Below, piece after piece: positions 20,526 through 32,765 of a DNA stretch of 64,000 nucleotides (positions are counted from its first letter, which is position 1; every line of letters starts with the position of its first letter). Source of the DNA: Prorocentrum cordatum (taxonomy: Eukaryota; Sar; Dinophyceae; Prorocentrales; Prorocentraceae); assembly GCA_963575745.1 (NCBI GenBank), contig CAUYUJ010016485.1, positions 138,817-202,816 on the forward strand. Direction: 5' to 3'. Under the pieces are notes generated by a model. That model saw only the letters and a list, made by a program, of their open reading frames with translations, ran no database searches and was not told the DNA's origin. Both the position numbers and the translations under genes were made by a program.

Positions 20526-21628
20526 TCAAAACAACAACATCATCACTGACCGGCCGACCGACTGACCGGGTGACCAGGTGGCCAGCTGAACGGCTGACTG
20601 GGTGACCAGCATCACCAGCTGACAGGTTGACCGGCTGAGCAGTTGACTTGCTTTCCAGGAGCGGGTTTGTTTATTTTCGGCGATGACGGGCGACATGGGG
20701 GGAGGGGGGGCGGGGAGGGGTATGACGTAACACCCCCCGCGAGCAGCATGTAGGTGGCGATCTGCCCCACAGCGCCTGTGTATGTGTACACCACAGCGCC
20801 TGCGTACACCGCAACAGCCGTGTGCAACGCAGCGCTTGCGTACACCACGGTGCTTTTGTGCACCACAGCGTCGGTGTACACCACAGCGAGTGTGCACACC
20901 GCAGCAGCCATGTGCAACATAGCGCCTGTCTACACCACAATGTTTTTGTGCACCGCAGCGCCTGTTCACATCACATCGCCTGTCCACACCACAGCATCCG
21001 CGTGCAACGCATCGCTGGTGTACACCACGGCGCCTGCGTGCACAGGACAGGTAAAAGGAACATGTTGGTGATGATCTGCTGCGGACAGCTAAACGCCACG
21101 CCAAGGAAGTGCTGAGAATAGAATGCGACGTTTTCCTTCGTCCCGCCTCCACCTCCACATCCTCCTCCTCCTCCTCCTCCTCCTCCTCCTCCTCCTCCTC
21201 CTCCTCCTCCTCCTCCTCCTCCTCCTCCTCCTCCTCCTCCTCCTCCTCATCCTCCTCGTCCCCTCTTTTCCTCCTCCCTCACCCTTCCCCCCTGTCGTGC
21301 GGGTCGGCGCTACAGCGCACGTGCGCATCTTAGCGTGCACCGCAGAATGGTCGATTGAATCAATCCTCTTGCCTCTTGGACGGCCAATTTAGCTGGAGCC
21401 TCCTGGACGCAAAATGGGAGTTAGGATGATGTGGACGGATTCCCGAGGACTCATTGATTTCAGCGGCGTGCCTGTTCCCATTGGGATTCTTTCCCAATCC
21501 TGTAGAAAACCATGTCTGCTGAATCCACAAACGCCCCATGTTGTCATAAGGACTACTTATTTTAAAACAGTTGTATCTGCAACAGCGGTGCTCTGTTGCA
21601 CACGGTTGCTGAGGTGCACACAGTCGCC
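20526..21628. repeat. Block x, second occurrence
   Basis: Consists of CTGACCGG-type repeats (20,540-20,650), a G-rich patch, the GTGTACACC minisatellite (20,760-21,045), a spacer and (TCC)n (21,161-21,247), then the spacer shared with 1,640-1,920. It joins directly to block D at about 21,628 without any block A. Confidence 0.85.
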
Positions 21629-22111
21629 GTGGCCAGCTGGATGTCGGCTGCTTTTCTGTCCGACTTACACGTGGGGGGGTCATTTTTTGCCTGGGCCTCC
21701 TCAACGGCGGGCATGGATGCCCAGCTCAGCAATTTCACGTCGGCAGGCAGGGCTGGAGGCACGTCGTCTCGCGCGTTGAGGTCGCCCACCCAGTCGCACC
21801 CCACCGCTTGTCCCAAAGGGGAACGCACTGCCCACTCGCGCCCACCGATGTCGCGTTCATTGCGATGGCACCGTGGAAGATGCCGAGGCCACTGGCGCTG
21901 CCGGCGCGGCCGCAATTCCAGGAGCCGCCGCGGCCAGCGCCGCCTCCGCCGCGGCCGCCGCGCGGGACGGCGACGCAGTCGCGGGCCCGCTGGCCTCGCC
22001 GAGTCTCGCGCGCGGCCCGTGAGCCCTGCCATCTCCGGTCGCAGTCGCAGTAGTCCGGCGCTGAGAACATCGGGGCGGGCGACGACGAAGACGTCGCGAT
22101 GGTCCTGAGTT

Positions 22112-24470
22112 TCAGCGAAAACGCCCACGGGCGTCCTTGGCGCCAGCGCCTGGCTTTAAGCATTGCAAACAGTGCCTCGAATCGCGCGAACGAAAGCCCG
22201 GCAGCGCACGCAGCACCGATGCAGGGCCAGGCGGGAGCGCGAAGCAGACCATGCGCTTCGTCGCCCCAGCGGCCCCAGCTACTTCGCGACACCCCAGGAC
22301 CTCCAAGAAAGCCTCATCGACACCCGTGGACGCGATAGTCCAAGATTTCTTGCACGCGGCCGCGTTTGCGAGCAGTCTGCGACCCGCTCGCCTGGCTGCA
22401 CCTGAAAAGGCCCCCACGTCGACGGTGTCGACATCCATGAATCCGCGAAGTACTAGGCGTAGTCTGATGGTGCGCCCCATCTCGCCCTTGCCGTTCTTCG
22501 CGAATGTCCATGTGCCCCCACACCTTGATGTCATGATGCTCATCGCGCTTCTGATCCCTGCATCTGACAGCAGTCAGCGCGCAAAGATTTAGCTATCTCG
22601 ACAGGGGTTGTCTGCATTTCGGCCCTCGCTAGGAGGTCGTCTTGCTTGACAGAATCAGCTCTTTTAGACGCGGCTTACACATATACACACATAGTGGTTA
22701 TTATCTGGCCATCGTGGAATATGTTGTGCTGCTGTTCTGTCGAGACAGCTTCGGACATATCAATAATGAAAACATAGCTCTAAATGCGAACCGTGATCGT
22801 CCGAATCCAGACCGTAGGTCTCGTCGCATTCGGTGGTAAAGGGGGGCGAAGTACGTCTCCTCTGCGCCGCCCTGGCAACAGCCCGTCGCGCGCAAGTTCC
22901 CTCGCTCCTCACTGGCCACAGTCACAAGCACATGGTCTTCGGTAAGCATCTCGGCACGCACCGTAAATAAGGACTCCACTGGAATTTCCTCCGCGAGATT
23001 CTTTTCTTCCTGGAGTTCAAGGTACTATGCTTCCAAAATGCGCGTTTTCAAATCCATCTCTGACTCCTCGCTGATAGCCGGAAGTCGTCCGTTGTTAGAG
23101 GCACGAGCACAGGATCGTCCTGCCTCCTGAGCGTGACCGCTCGACGGCGTCGAGCTCGCCAGTTCCTCAAACTTCGATCGGTCTTCATCGAAGCCCACTG
23201 AGGGTTCTGAAGACCTGAGGCGTTGGATGATACGTGCGAGCCTGGACCCAGCGACGTCATGGATATTCAGGGCTGTACCTTCGGATTCGTAGTAGTGGAG
23301 TCACGGTGGCACGTCGCTGTCATAATATATTAGTGTACAACTGCCAGCATAAAGAACTCAGTGGATGCTCTTAACCAAGCGTACTGTTACTGCATTCTCG
23401 ATCCGGAAGTAGTCCCTGATAAGAAAGAGCCAGGCTAACTGTAACTTCGACGAGAGTCTACTCGCCGTGACCATGTGCAGGCGGCCCTGCTTAGTTGGCA
23501 CATAGCCAAACACCATACCAAGTTTCTCCGATGGCAGGCTCGCGATAACGGCCAGCACGGTTCGCATGGCTGTTGTGTCGGAGCCAATCTCGAGGACAAT
23601 GAATATTTCCGAGTACACTGTGTGACGCAAGTCTGGATACTGTACTAAACTTCTTCGGCCGCCGACCTGTACTACTGCCTGACCTGGGCCAAGGAAATTT
23701 CGTGCGATTGGGCATGGTCCACTTCATTATTCCCATTCACCCTTTGTGGTGCTCAGTCCAGAATAGTCAGCGAGATCACCTGGTTGATAGTTGCATTGTC
23801 CACCTGATGTCGCTTTCGTGCGCAAGGCTCGGTTAACCCTGACTACTGCCGTGGTCTGTGTAATGGCCTCGATATTCACCTCCCTGATGTTCTTATCACC
23901 GCTGTGATCGGACGTTTCTGTCCCTCGTTCGTGAACTATCACGGGAAAGTCTGGGGGGCAAGCCGATTGTCGGCCATGTAGTACCGGGTACGGAGATTCG
24001 CCGCCATAGAACGTGAATGCACTGCAGACAAATAGGCCCGCGGGCAGTAGTCGTGAAATCACCAGAGGGATATCAAGTCTCGTGAGCCCCTCCCACATAG
24101 CGTGCAGGGTATGTATTAGAACTCCGCTGCGCGCTTCAATAATCGTGGCATGTTGGCCATCGGCCAAGTCCAAAATTACAGAGGCCAATCCCGGTTGCAT
24201 GTACAAGTGAAGGATGTACTGCATAAGTTCTGAAATTGAATGACCAGCCTCAAGAATGTTGCAACGCCGGAAGTAGACCTAGCTTCGTGCACTCCCATCG
24301 TAACTCTGCTGTTATCACTGTTATGGCGTCGATCTGAACGTTCATTGTTGACATCTGGCACCCCATATTAGCTTTCACTGTTACCTATATTTCACACATA
24401 ATCATGATCACAGCTATAGCTTCGAAAAACCGAATACATGTTAATCAACAATTGGCCTTAATCAACCAGC
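22112..24470 (-). pseudogene. Ty1/copia-like integrase-RVT_2 remnant (copy 2)
   Basis: Duplicate of the remnant at 9.8-12.2 kb, with the same modules: integrase tail at 24,224-23,727, linker at 23,630-22,701 and RVT_2 segment at 22,543-22,112. After a frameshift near 22,140 it reads WAFSLKLRT, the expected continuation of the RT motif. The linker frame has an extra nonsense codon (GCATCGTAC to GCATAGTAC near 23,025) and a 3-bp insertion near 23,290 relative to copy 1. Confidence 0.75.
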
Positions 24471-24501
24471 ACACTCAATTCTATAAATTATCCCAGTGCG
24501 A

Positions 24502-25067
24502 CCCTACCTAGGAGTTGGAACCCCTAGGAAAGCAGCATTAGTAGTAACAGTAACGCTAAGCTAAAGCTAAGCTAAAGCTAAGCTAAAGCTAGGCCACAGC
24601 TAAGCTAAAGCTAAGCTAAAGCTAAGCTAAAGCTAAGCTAAAGCTAAGCTAAAGCTAAGCTAAAGCTAAGCTAAAGCTAAGCTAAAGCTAAGCTAAAGCT
24701 GAGCAACAGCTAAGCTTAAAGCTAAGATACAGCTAAGATAAAGTTAAGCTAAAGCTAAGCTAAAGCTAAGCTAAAGCTAAGCTAAAGCTCAGCTACAGCT
24801 AAGCTCAAGCTAAGCTAAAGCTAAGCTAAAGCTAAGCTAAAGCTAAGCTAAACGCTAAGCGAAAAGCTAAGCGAAACGCTAAGCTAAAGCTAAGCTACAG
24901 CTAAGCTAAAGCTAAGCTAAAGCTAAGCTAAAGCTAAAGCTAAAGCTCCCAGGGGACTGGGGGGAACCGCTCCCAGGGGACCGGGGGAACCGCCCGGGGC
25001 GCTTTCCATTGCCCGGCCCCTTTAAGCTAAGAGAGTAAGAACCCTTCTAGGCAGAGCCTAGGTAGGG
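24502..25067. mobile_element. TIR-bounded element with internal AAGCT array (copy 3)
   Basis: Ends are CCCTACCTAGG (24,502-24,512) and CCTAGGTAGGG (25,057-25,067). Duplicate of the element at 12,219-12,762 with a different number of GCTAAGCTAAA units. Confidence 0.75.
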
Positions 25068-26316
25068 AAATAGAAGCGGTCATCTTGCAAACTGGAGCAA
25101 AAACAGAAATCACATAATCACAACTACCCCACCAACGAAAACACGTCATCCCACAAGTGACTGTCAGTGGCTGGAACCAACGAATCATCTAAATCAGCAC
25201 AAAGACCCCTACAAACGAAAACACTCCTCAGCAAAACATCCCGACAAGAGGTTTGGCCGAAATAAATTACTTCAACGGTGGGACCCCACATGAGAATCGA
25301 TTTAATGTGCCCCTCGTTTTTTCCCATTCGCTCTGCGGAGGCCCTCCTCCCGCCCACTGCTGCGCCTCCTCCTCGTGATTTCACCCTCCGTCTCCTCCTC
25401 GTTCCCGAATCCGACCCGCAGCGCAAGCGATCACCAACTTGGGAGAACGTGCCCCAGCGTCCAAGCCGCTCAAGGTTGCCTCCCATGCGGACGCCACCAA
25501 ACAGCTGCGAAGGCCCAAAGGACTCCAAAAGCACGCCAGACGAGCCCAACGGGCCCAGGACGGCCTCAATATGGCCCTTCGCTGATCCATAAAAACCCCA
25601 ACAACTTCGGCTGTTCCGTGAAACCCCAACCTGCTTTCCGGACTTGGTGCCGCAAAGCGCTGTGGATATTTATGGGTCACTGTTTGATTTGTCGATGCTC
25701 CAGAGTAGAACGAGACGCAACATCGCTTCCGAGCTTGCCTCGATAAGTAGTCTCTGGACGAATCGGGCCGCGTGGGAGGCTTCCTTTGAGGTCCCAGCCT
25801 TGCCACGAAATAGGTCTGACAAAACAGGGGAACGCGCTGCAAAGGCCAATAGAAGGCGAGCTGAGCTCGTGCTCGGCACAGATGTTAATCTCATCTGCGA
25901 CCAGCCTTCTCGGCGAGGCCGAACGCATGGCAATTCTGGCCTCGCAAAACAAACCTCCAACTAGAGGAAAGCAAACACGTGCAATGCGAATACTGCCATC
26001 AAAAGTTCGGCGCTCGCCCTGACACATCAGACGTGGTGTTATGACCTGAAATGTGGCGATTGAAGATTACGTCTGAATGGCAGCAACCAGCGGCGTGGAG
26101 AGCGTGTACCGCTGCGACGGAAGAACACCAAAAAACGAATTCAAAACGACCCTCTTCCCCAAAAATGCTGTGAGAACCTTCCACATAGCCCTGGTCCTTA
26201 CGGCCCACCGGCGGGAATCAAGGTTTGCCGGCAATCTTCCGCTTGGTGAGAGGCAGTCGATCTCAAGCGTCGAAGAAGCAGCAGCGGCTGATACTCTCTG
26301 CCCCCCGCTTCTGCTG
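25068..26316. other. 3' flank of NACHT gene copy 2, no recognised gene
   Basis: Collinear with 12,770-14,026. The plus-strand frame that is 233 codons long in copy 1 stops after 104 codons here, and a 9-bp deletion near 25,785 separates the copies. No supported gene. Confidence 0.5.
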
Positions 26317-29300
26317 TCAAGCAGGCTGGGGTGAGGGTCCTTCCTGATCCGCCCGCTTGCGCTTGAAGTCCTCGATGGCTTCCACGATAGCTGCAAGCCC
26401 GATAATCCTTGCGCCGTCCTCCAAGCTCCCCAGGAATTTGGACCTGTATGCCAGGGCCTCGTCGGGATCTGGGCAGTTCTCCAGCATATGCGTAAGGATC
26501 GCCGCATTGTTGGAAGACCAGCCTGTTATCATCAGGAGGTTCAGCCGCATGGGGCCCGAAGGCCTGTTGATGTCCAGACCATGTTTTACATAGAGCTCAA
26601 ATGTAGCAGAGGTGCCCTCTACGAAGAACCAGTAATCATTCGTGAGATTGTAACCTGCTTTCGGAAGCCACGTGTTGCCTGCAAGTCCAGAGTAAAAGCA
26701 GGCATTCCCGTCCATGCCCAGCCCGAACGCGAGGCGGAGGATGTCCTTGTTCTCCGCTGCATACATATACCAAGCATGGACAGCGTCAGCACCTGGGCTC
26801 CAGCTCATATAATTACAGCGTGTGTTGTAGTTCATGAGAAGGCCTGGTTTGTGCTGCAGCGAAATGAGCTTACTGGACCATCTGAAAAAATCACCTCCAT
26901 GCTCAACGAGAAGCTTGGCGCAATCCGCATTGTTCGACCGAACACACTGGATCAGCGGAGCGAAATCCAAATTGTTTGGCGAATTGGGATCAGCACGACT
27001 CTCGAGAAGAAGCTTCAGCTTGTCAAAATATCCAGCCTGCGCTGGTCCGGCCAGAATGCTGTTCTCCTGGCCCGTGAGATTCCAAAAAGGACGCTTCATG
27101 GTCATCCCGACTTTGGCGTGGACGTCGGCACGGGCATTGATGAGCAGCTTCATGCACTCCAAGCCTTCATCGCCATTGTCCATGTCTGCAGCCATTGAGA
27201 GCGCGGTGCACTTCTCTGCACTCTCGGCGTTCACAGAAGCCCTGTGCATTATGAGGGCGTGCACAACCTCCACCCTGCCGCATGACGCAGCAAGCATTAA
27301 AGGAGTTAGGCCTGTTCTAGGATCCGCGAAATTCACGTCCACATCATCAACAATACTCAAAGTCCCATCCCAAGCTTTTTGCAAAGTGCCATACGGCTTG
27401 AAACCGGCCAGCTGGTCCAAGGTGCTGTTCATATCCCATGCCTTCACAAAGCCAGGGTCTTCACGCCCGCAAGCCCAATGCCACCACGTATTGTGAGTGA
27501 TCCAGTTCATGAAATCGTAATCATTCCTATGCTCGCGTAGGATGCGAACTGCCTGCCACTTCTTGCCCATGCTGGCAAGCGCGAAGAGAGAATGGCCCTC
27601 ATCAGAGAGTAGGCATGGGTGGACGCCCTTAGAAAGCAATGTGTCTAAGACCTCTAAGTCGGGCAGACTGGCCGCATGCCTCAACAATGTGCCGACGCCA
27701 TCTAGGCGCCAACAATTGCTGTCAACCAGAGTTGGGACCATGACCCGGGCAAGAAAAAAATGACCATGAAACCACCTCTTGTTGCAATCCCTGTCATCCC
27801 AGACTACATCCGTTTCGTATTCGTCCCAATGGATTGCAGCAATCATATACCCGGAACCGTCTCCCACCCAGGGCCGGTGGTCCATTGGTGTACCATGAAT
27901 CGCCTTGTCAAGGATAAGATAGCCCAGAGGGTGGCTGCAGCTGAATGAAAGAGCCATGCTCCCTACCTTCAAGAGTGCACGCTCGTCCTCGGCCAAGATC
28001 GCGCAGTACTGCTCGAGAACATCTGAGTCCAGCATCTCAAAGACGTGGAACCACACTTGGAGCCACCAGCTCTCGGACAGCCGCTCGCGGTCCAAACACT
28101 GCGAACTGCTAGATAGGATGGAGTTTACGTATGCTCGCATTTTCTTCTGAGAATGAGCATGGCAAACGATCGCCGCGCAATACTCACCGCCCATCAGCTC
28201 CTGGAATGACAGGTGCGTAAGCTGCACCTCAGGCTCCGCATCGAACACTTCAACTTTCTCTAAGATGGGCATGCGCCCCTGCTGAAACGCATCCTTCAGC
28301 ACCACGATCATACCATTGTCGTCTGAGGCATGCTCTATACCTGTCCAGGAAGTCGAGCGCAGCCTCAATTGGTGCAAATGAAACGACACTGACTGGAAGA
28401 GCTGTCGTGCCCGTACGCTCTTCAACATCTCTAGCCTGCGAACCATCGCTTGGTCATTGGCTCCATCCCGCATCGCGAACTTTGCAGCATCAGATTGATG
28501 CAACATGAGCTTCACAGCACGCTGGTAGATATCAGTCTTCTTCATGACATCCTTTCGTGCACGGTCATCTGTCAGTGGAAGACTCTTGCCTTCTGTACTC
28601 TGAGAGTGGAACTTCCGAAGCACATGGATGAGCAATGTCAAAATGAGGGGATTCTCCCTGAGGGAGGAATAGCCCGGGTCAGACACACTGCTTCGGATGG
28701 CGCTGATCGTCTCATGCGCTTCTTGAGCGCGTGTAAGTGTACGCTGCACAACGTCTTCAGCCTGTGGGAGAGTCAAAGCACCCATCCTGAACGAGACGAA
28801 AGCCAGCGACGCGAGCAAGTCATACTCCGAGGGTCCCAAATTACCTGGCCTCGATGTGAGAACACAGAGGTGTGACGGCTCGCTTTGCAGTATCGACCGG
28901 ATGAATTCCAGCACCTGTAACCGAGAGGAAGCTGCCTCGTCCAGACCATCGAACAACAAAAACAACGCCTTGATGTCTTCTGAATGCTGGGGGTCTCCGA
29001 TAGCTTTCTCGCGTGTTGCATCTTCTCCTTCCGATGCCGAAAGAACAGATGTCCTCCTGGACGCGCGGTCAGCAGCACCAAGGCACCAATTTCGCACAGT
29101 ATAGACCAGTTTGTGCGGGATGGAATCGTGGCCATGCTTTCTTTGCATCCACTCGGATAGCAAGTCGCAGATCGGGTCGGCCCCCAGAGGCAGGTCCGGG
29201 TTAGCCTCAAGCTGCCTAGCCAAGTCGATAAGTGGAGTCCGGACGGGGATGAGGTTCATGCCGCTGATTCTCGTGGTACCCGCCATGTCTCCTGGCTCAT

Positions 29301-31320
29301 CGCGGATGCCGAGCAGCTGTTGCTGTGCCACTTCCGAGAAAAGCTGCTTCGTCATGAGAGTCTTCCCGCTCCCGGAATCGCCAATCACGAATACCCGACC
29401 CTGATATCTTTCTTGACTCAGCACTTCTGGTAGATACTGCTGGTGGACCATGCGCAACTTCTCGCAGACAATCTTCACGCTCTTCGGCAGCTGTAGGCTA
29501 CGCGGGAAAATGCGCCCACTGAACTTCACGTCCACTTTGATACAATGGTCAGTCACGTGTACTTTCTCGCGGGTGAGGAAGTCAGTGGACCACGCCTCCG
29601 CTGTCCCAATCTGCGCCAAATACCTAGGAAAGTCAGATTCAAACTCGAAAGAAGCAACCTGCACGTGTGTCGCACTGGTACTCAGCCGGCGGCCTTTCTG
29701 GCCCTCCCAGACTGTGCGGTACTGTTCAATCCATTCCAGCGCTGTGGGTCCGACGTCAACGCCAGCTTCCCACATCACTCGCTGAGCGCCTGCAAGGGCA
29801 AAGAAAGAAGCACGGGTCTTCTGGTGCATGCTCGGCTCACTGTATGATAGCATTCGCGCCGACCACGAGAAGAAAGCTAAAGCGAATGGAACGCCGTCGT
29901 TGTCTGGGACGTCGTCACCAATCTCGTAGATGCAGAGACAGTGCCTGATGCGTGTCAGCAGCTCAAGCACAAACGTAGCCGTCGGATCGCTCTTGAGCTG
30001 CTCCCCTCCGATTAAAGGCAGCGCTGTTGTGGCATCGGGTGTAGCGAACAGCAGCTTCGCAAACGTTTGGATGTGCGCCTCGTTCACATTATCCTCCAGA
30101 TACAAGAAGAGGCAAGACGCAAGGAATTTTGAGAGGTCCATGAGCACGTGGACGTTGTCCTTCACGGTCGCGAAATCTATCAGCCAGACTAGCCCTTGTG
30201 AGTCGAGCAGTAGATTCCCGCCGTGCAAATCGTTGTGCGCCAAGCCACAAACTATTTGCCGGTCAAACTTTTTATTGAATCGCTGCTCCTGCTCAATGAA
30301 CTCTTGGAAGAAGCGCTTGATGGTAGAACGTTTGCCGCACAACTCACTGACGAACTTGCCTTCGGGATCTAGGTCATCGATGTCGGGTGGCGTCAGAAAT
30401 CCGAAGCCCAATGCAGCATTGTGTTTGCTACGTTTCGCACCCTCCACAGCTCGATTGAGGATGCCGTGGCCGACAAAGCGGACAATCTTGTACATCTTAG
30501 CTAGATTCTCCTTCCTGACGGAACGCGTAGACATCGTGAAGGCAAGCATGCGTCGGGTCAGGGCCTCGTTGACGATGGGCACCACATCAGTCTGGCGCTT
30601 CCCAGAAGTAAACTCACCCTGGATTACTGACGCAAAGGTTAGCACAGGTGGGGCAGAAGCAAACTCGGGAAGACCAAATATGCCACCGCATAGGTCAATC
30701 TGCATGACAGCACATGGTTCGTCTTCGGAGACGTCTTCAAGAAATTGAGAATCCTTAACTTTCGGAGTTGTCAAGCCAAACAACTTCCCGTACCGCTCGG
30801 TCAACTCAATCTCCTCCTTCACGTTGGCAGCAACGTCGAATTTCAGCACTGATGACGGCATGGGTGTTCCGTCCTTGCGGCTGGGCGAGAAGAAGAAGAC
30901 GGACGCGCCACTGAAACTCAAGGAGATTTGCTTCAGCTTGAACCGTGAATGCTGACGAGCCTCCCCGAGGCATAATAAGGCGCGCCTCTGATTTGCGCTC
31001 AACTTGTGCACGTCCCCCTGAAGCACAGCCTCCTCGTCTGACGCCTGCTCAGTCTGCGCCTCATTCCCATCTTCGTCAGGAACGTTGTAACCCACCAGCG
31101 CCGCTTCACCTGCAGCCTTTTGCTCCACGGACTCGCTCCCAAAATCTGCTTTCCAGAAAGTCTGGCAACAATGCACGTGCTTATTCGCGTGGAACGCAAT
31201 GCCCCCAGGCCCCTTGTCCGCAACTTCACGTATAAGTACCGGGCCCTTGTACGCTTTCTGGTGAGCTGCAACACGCGCTGCCCTCGCATCAATATCCTTT
31301 TTTGGCATGTGGAGACTCAT
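26317..31320 (-). CDS. APH-like kinase - NACHT NTPase - ankyrin repeat protein (NLR-like), copy 2
   Basis: Predicted 1667 residues, same start context (ATG at 31,318-31,320) and same length as copy 1. Every kinase and NACHT motif is unchanged. By eye the two genes differ at roughly 22 bases over 5.0 kb. Only four alter the protein, at residues 12 (Val/Ala), 43 (Leu/Phe), 415 (Ser/Ala) and 1335 (Thr/Arg). None falls in a catalytic motif; residue 1335 is in the ankyrin region. Both copies are uninterrupted. They could be a true tandem pair, or allelic or misassembled copies, but the different arrangement on either side argues for real duplication. Confidence 0.88.
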   Translation of the reverse strand: MSLHMPKKDIDARAARVAAHQKAYKGPVLIREVADKGPGGIAFHANKHVHCCQTFWKADFGSESVEQKAAGEAALVGYNVPDEDGNEAQTEQASDEEAVLQGDVHKLSANQRRALLCLGEARQHSRFKLKQISLSFSGASVFFFSPSRKDGTPMPSSVLKFDVAANVKEEIELTERYGKLFGLTTPKVKDSQFLEDVSEDEPCAVMQIDLCGGIFGLPEFASAPPVLTFASVIQGEFTSGKRQTDVVPIVNEALTRRMLAFTMSTRSVRKENLAKMYKIVRFVGHGILNRAVEGAKRSKHNAALGFGFLTPPDIDDLDPEGKFVSELCGKRSTIKRFFQEFIEQEQRFNKKFDRQIVCGLAHNDLHGGNLLLDSQGLVWLIDFATVKDNVHVLMDLSKFLASCLFLYLEDNVNEAHIQTFAKLLFATPDATTALPLIGGEQLKSDPTATFVLELLTRIRHCLCIYEIGDDVPDNDGVPFALAFFSWSARMLSYSEPSMHQKTRASFFALAGAQRVMWEAGVDVGPTALEWIEQYRTVWEGQKGRRLSTSATHVQVASFEFESDFPRYLAQIGTAEAWSTDFLTREKVHVTDHCIKVDVKFSGRIFPRSLQLPKSVKIVCEKLRMVHQQYLPEVLSQERYQGRVFVIGDSGSGKTLMTKQLFSEVAQQQLLGIRDEPGDMAGTTRISGMNLIPVRTPLIDLARQLEANPDLPLGADPICDLLSEWMQRKHGHDSIPHKLVYTVRNWCLGAADRASRRTSVLSASEGEDATREKAIGDPQHSEDIKALFLLFDGLDEAASSRLQVLEFIRSILQSEPSHLCVLTSRPGNLGPSEYDLLASLAFVSFRMGALTLPQAEDVVQRTLTRAQEAHETISAIRSSVSDPGYSSLRENPLILTLLIHVLRKFHSQSTEGKSLPLTDDRARKDVMKKTDIYQRAVKLMLHQSDAAKFAMRDGANDQAMVRRLEMLKSVRARQLFQSVSFHLHQLRLRSTSWTGIEHASDDNGMIVVLKDAFQQGRMPILEKVEVFDAEPEVQLTHLSFQELMGGEYCAAIVCHAHSQKKMRAYVNSILSSSSQCLDRERLSESWWLQVWFHVFEMLDSDVLEQYCAILAEDERALLKVGSMALSFSCSHPLGYLILDKAIHGTPMDHRPWVGDGSGYMIAAIHWDEYETDVVWDDRDCNKRWFHGHFFLARVMVPTLVDSNCWRLDGVGTLLRHAASLPDLEVLDTLLSKGVHPCLLSDEGHSLFALASMGKKWQAVRILREHRNDYDFMNWITHNTWWHWACGREDPGFVKAWDMNSTLDQLAGFKPYGTLQKAWDGTLSIVDDVDVNFADPRTGLTPLMLAASCGRVEVVHALIMHRASVNAESAEKCTALSMAADMDNGDEGLECMKLLINARADVHAKVGMTMKRPFWNLTGQENSILAGPAQAGYFDKLKLLLESRADPNSPNNLDFAPLIQCVRSNNADCAKLLVEHGGDFFRWSSKLISLQHKPGLLMNYNTRCNYMSWSPGADAVHAWYMYAAENKDILRLAFGLGMDGNACFYSGLAGNTWLPKAGYNLTNDYWFFVEGTSATFELYVKHGLDINRPSGPMRLNLLMITGWSSNNAAILTHMLENCPDPDEALAYRSKFLGSLEDGARIIGLAAIVEAIEDFKRKRADQEGPSPQPA

Positions 31321-31439
31321 CGCAGAGAGACAGAGAGAGCTGTGAGTTTGACGGGTCGAGAGCTCAATGCCACAGAGACTACGTGCAGCGCAACGCCTAG
31401 TGGACCCAAAGAAGGCCTGAACAAGAATGGCCGTGGACA

Positions 31440-31479
31440 TCATCAGTATCATAATTATCACCACCACCACCACCATCAC

Positions 31480-31520
<41 letters not shown>

Positions 31521-31524
31521 CCAG

Positions 31525-31561
<37 letters not shown>

Positions 31562-31734
31562 GTCGTCATCATCATCATTCGCCGTCCTCATCATTATCAT
31601 CATCATCACCACCATCATCTCACCACGACAACCACCATCATCCTCCTCAGGAAATGCATCATCAGCAGCAGCATCATCATCATCATCATAATCACAAACA
31701 CCGTCACCATCACCATCATCAGCATCATCATCAC

Positions 31735-31773
<39 letters not shown>

Positions 31774-31977
31774 TACCAATACCATCACCAGGACCATCAG
31801 CATCATCATCGTCATCATCACCAACACCATCACCGTCACCACCACCAAGACCACCACAACCACCACCAAGACAACCATCACCATCACCACCAGCACAATC
31901 ATCCTCACCATCATCATCATATTCAGCATCAGCATCATCATCATCATCAGCATCATCATCTTCATCATCAGCATGAC

Positions 31978-32020
<43 letters not shown>

Positions 32021-32755
32021 GTCATCGTCATCGTCATCGTCATCATCATCATGAGAATCAGCATCATCGTTATCGGTATCACCAACATCAACATCATTGA
32101 CATCATCAACATAAGCATCATCCTGAACAACATCATCATCATCATCATCGTCATCATCAGAATAAGGATCAGCAAAATCATCATCGTCACCGTCACCATC
32201 AGCAGCATCATCGTCATCATCAGCATCATAAACATCATCGGAAGCAGCATCATCATCTTAATCATGACCAGCATCCTCATCAGCATCATCATCGTCATCA
32301 TCATAAGCGTCACAATCATCATCATCATTAGCATCATCATCAACATCAGAATCATCATCACCACCGACATCATCGTTATCATCAGGATCAATGTCATCAT
32401 CATCGTCGTCATCGTCATCAACATCACCATCATCAGCATCGTCATCGTCATCGCTATCATCAATATCAACATCACCAGCATCATCATCATCAGCAGCAGC
32501 ATCATCAGCATGATCTTCACAATCACCATCATCATCATCATCACCACCACCACCATCATCATCATCATCGTCGTCGTCATCAGCATCAGCATCATCGACA
32601 TCACCATCATCATCATCATCATCAGCATCAGCATCATCACAACCACCATGATCATCATCATCATAATCCTCATCATCATCATCACCATGACCAGCATAAT
32701 CATCATCACCAGAATCATCATCACCATCATCATCATTAACATTATCATCAGCATG
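31440..32755. repeat. (CAT)n-rich tract upstream of the NACHT gene, copy 2
   Basis: As at 19,150-20,515, with altered repeat numbers. The first portion next to the gene is about 50 bp shorter. Confidence 0.9.
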
Positions 32756-32765
32756 GACGACAACA

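Larger units (their letters stand above)
9349..21628. repeat. Segmental duplication, copy 1 (block D plus following block x)
   Basis: Sequence from TGGCCAGCTGGATGTCGGCTG onward is collinear with 21,629-33,870 at a constant offset of about 12.24-12.29 kb. Each copy holds a copia remnant, a TIR element, a NACHT gene and a CAT tract, then block x. Flanking non-coding parts differ at roughly 2-3% of bases where I compared them. The NACHT gene differs at about 0.4-0.5%. Confidence 0.9.

Noticed and set aside
18830-20605. Plus-strand 591-codon open frame rich in Ile/His, and the matching minus poly-Met frame
   Set aside because: Produced by the (CAT)n tract and the antisense of the NACHT gene. No protein-like composition.
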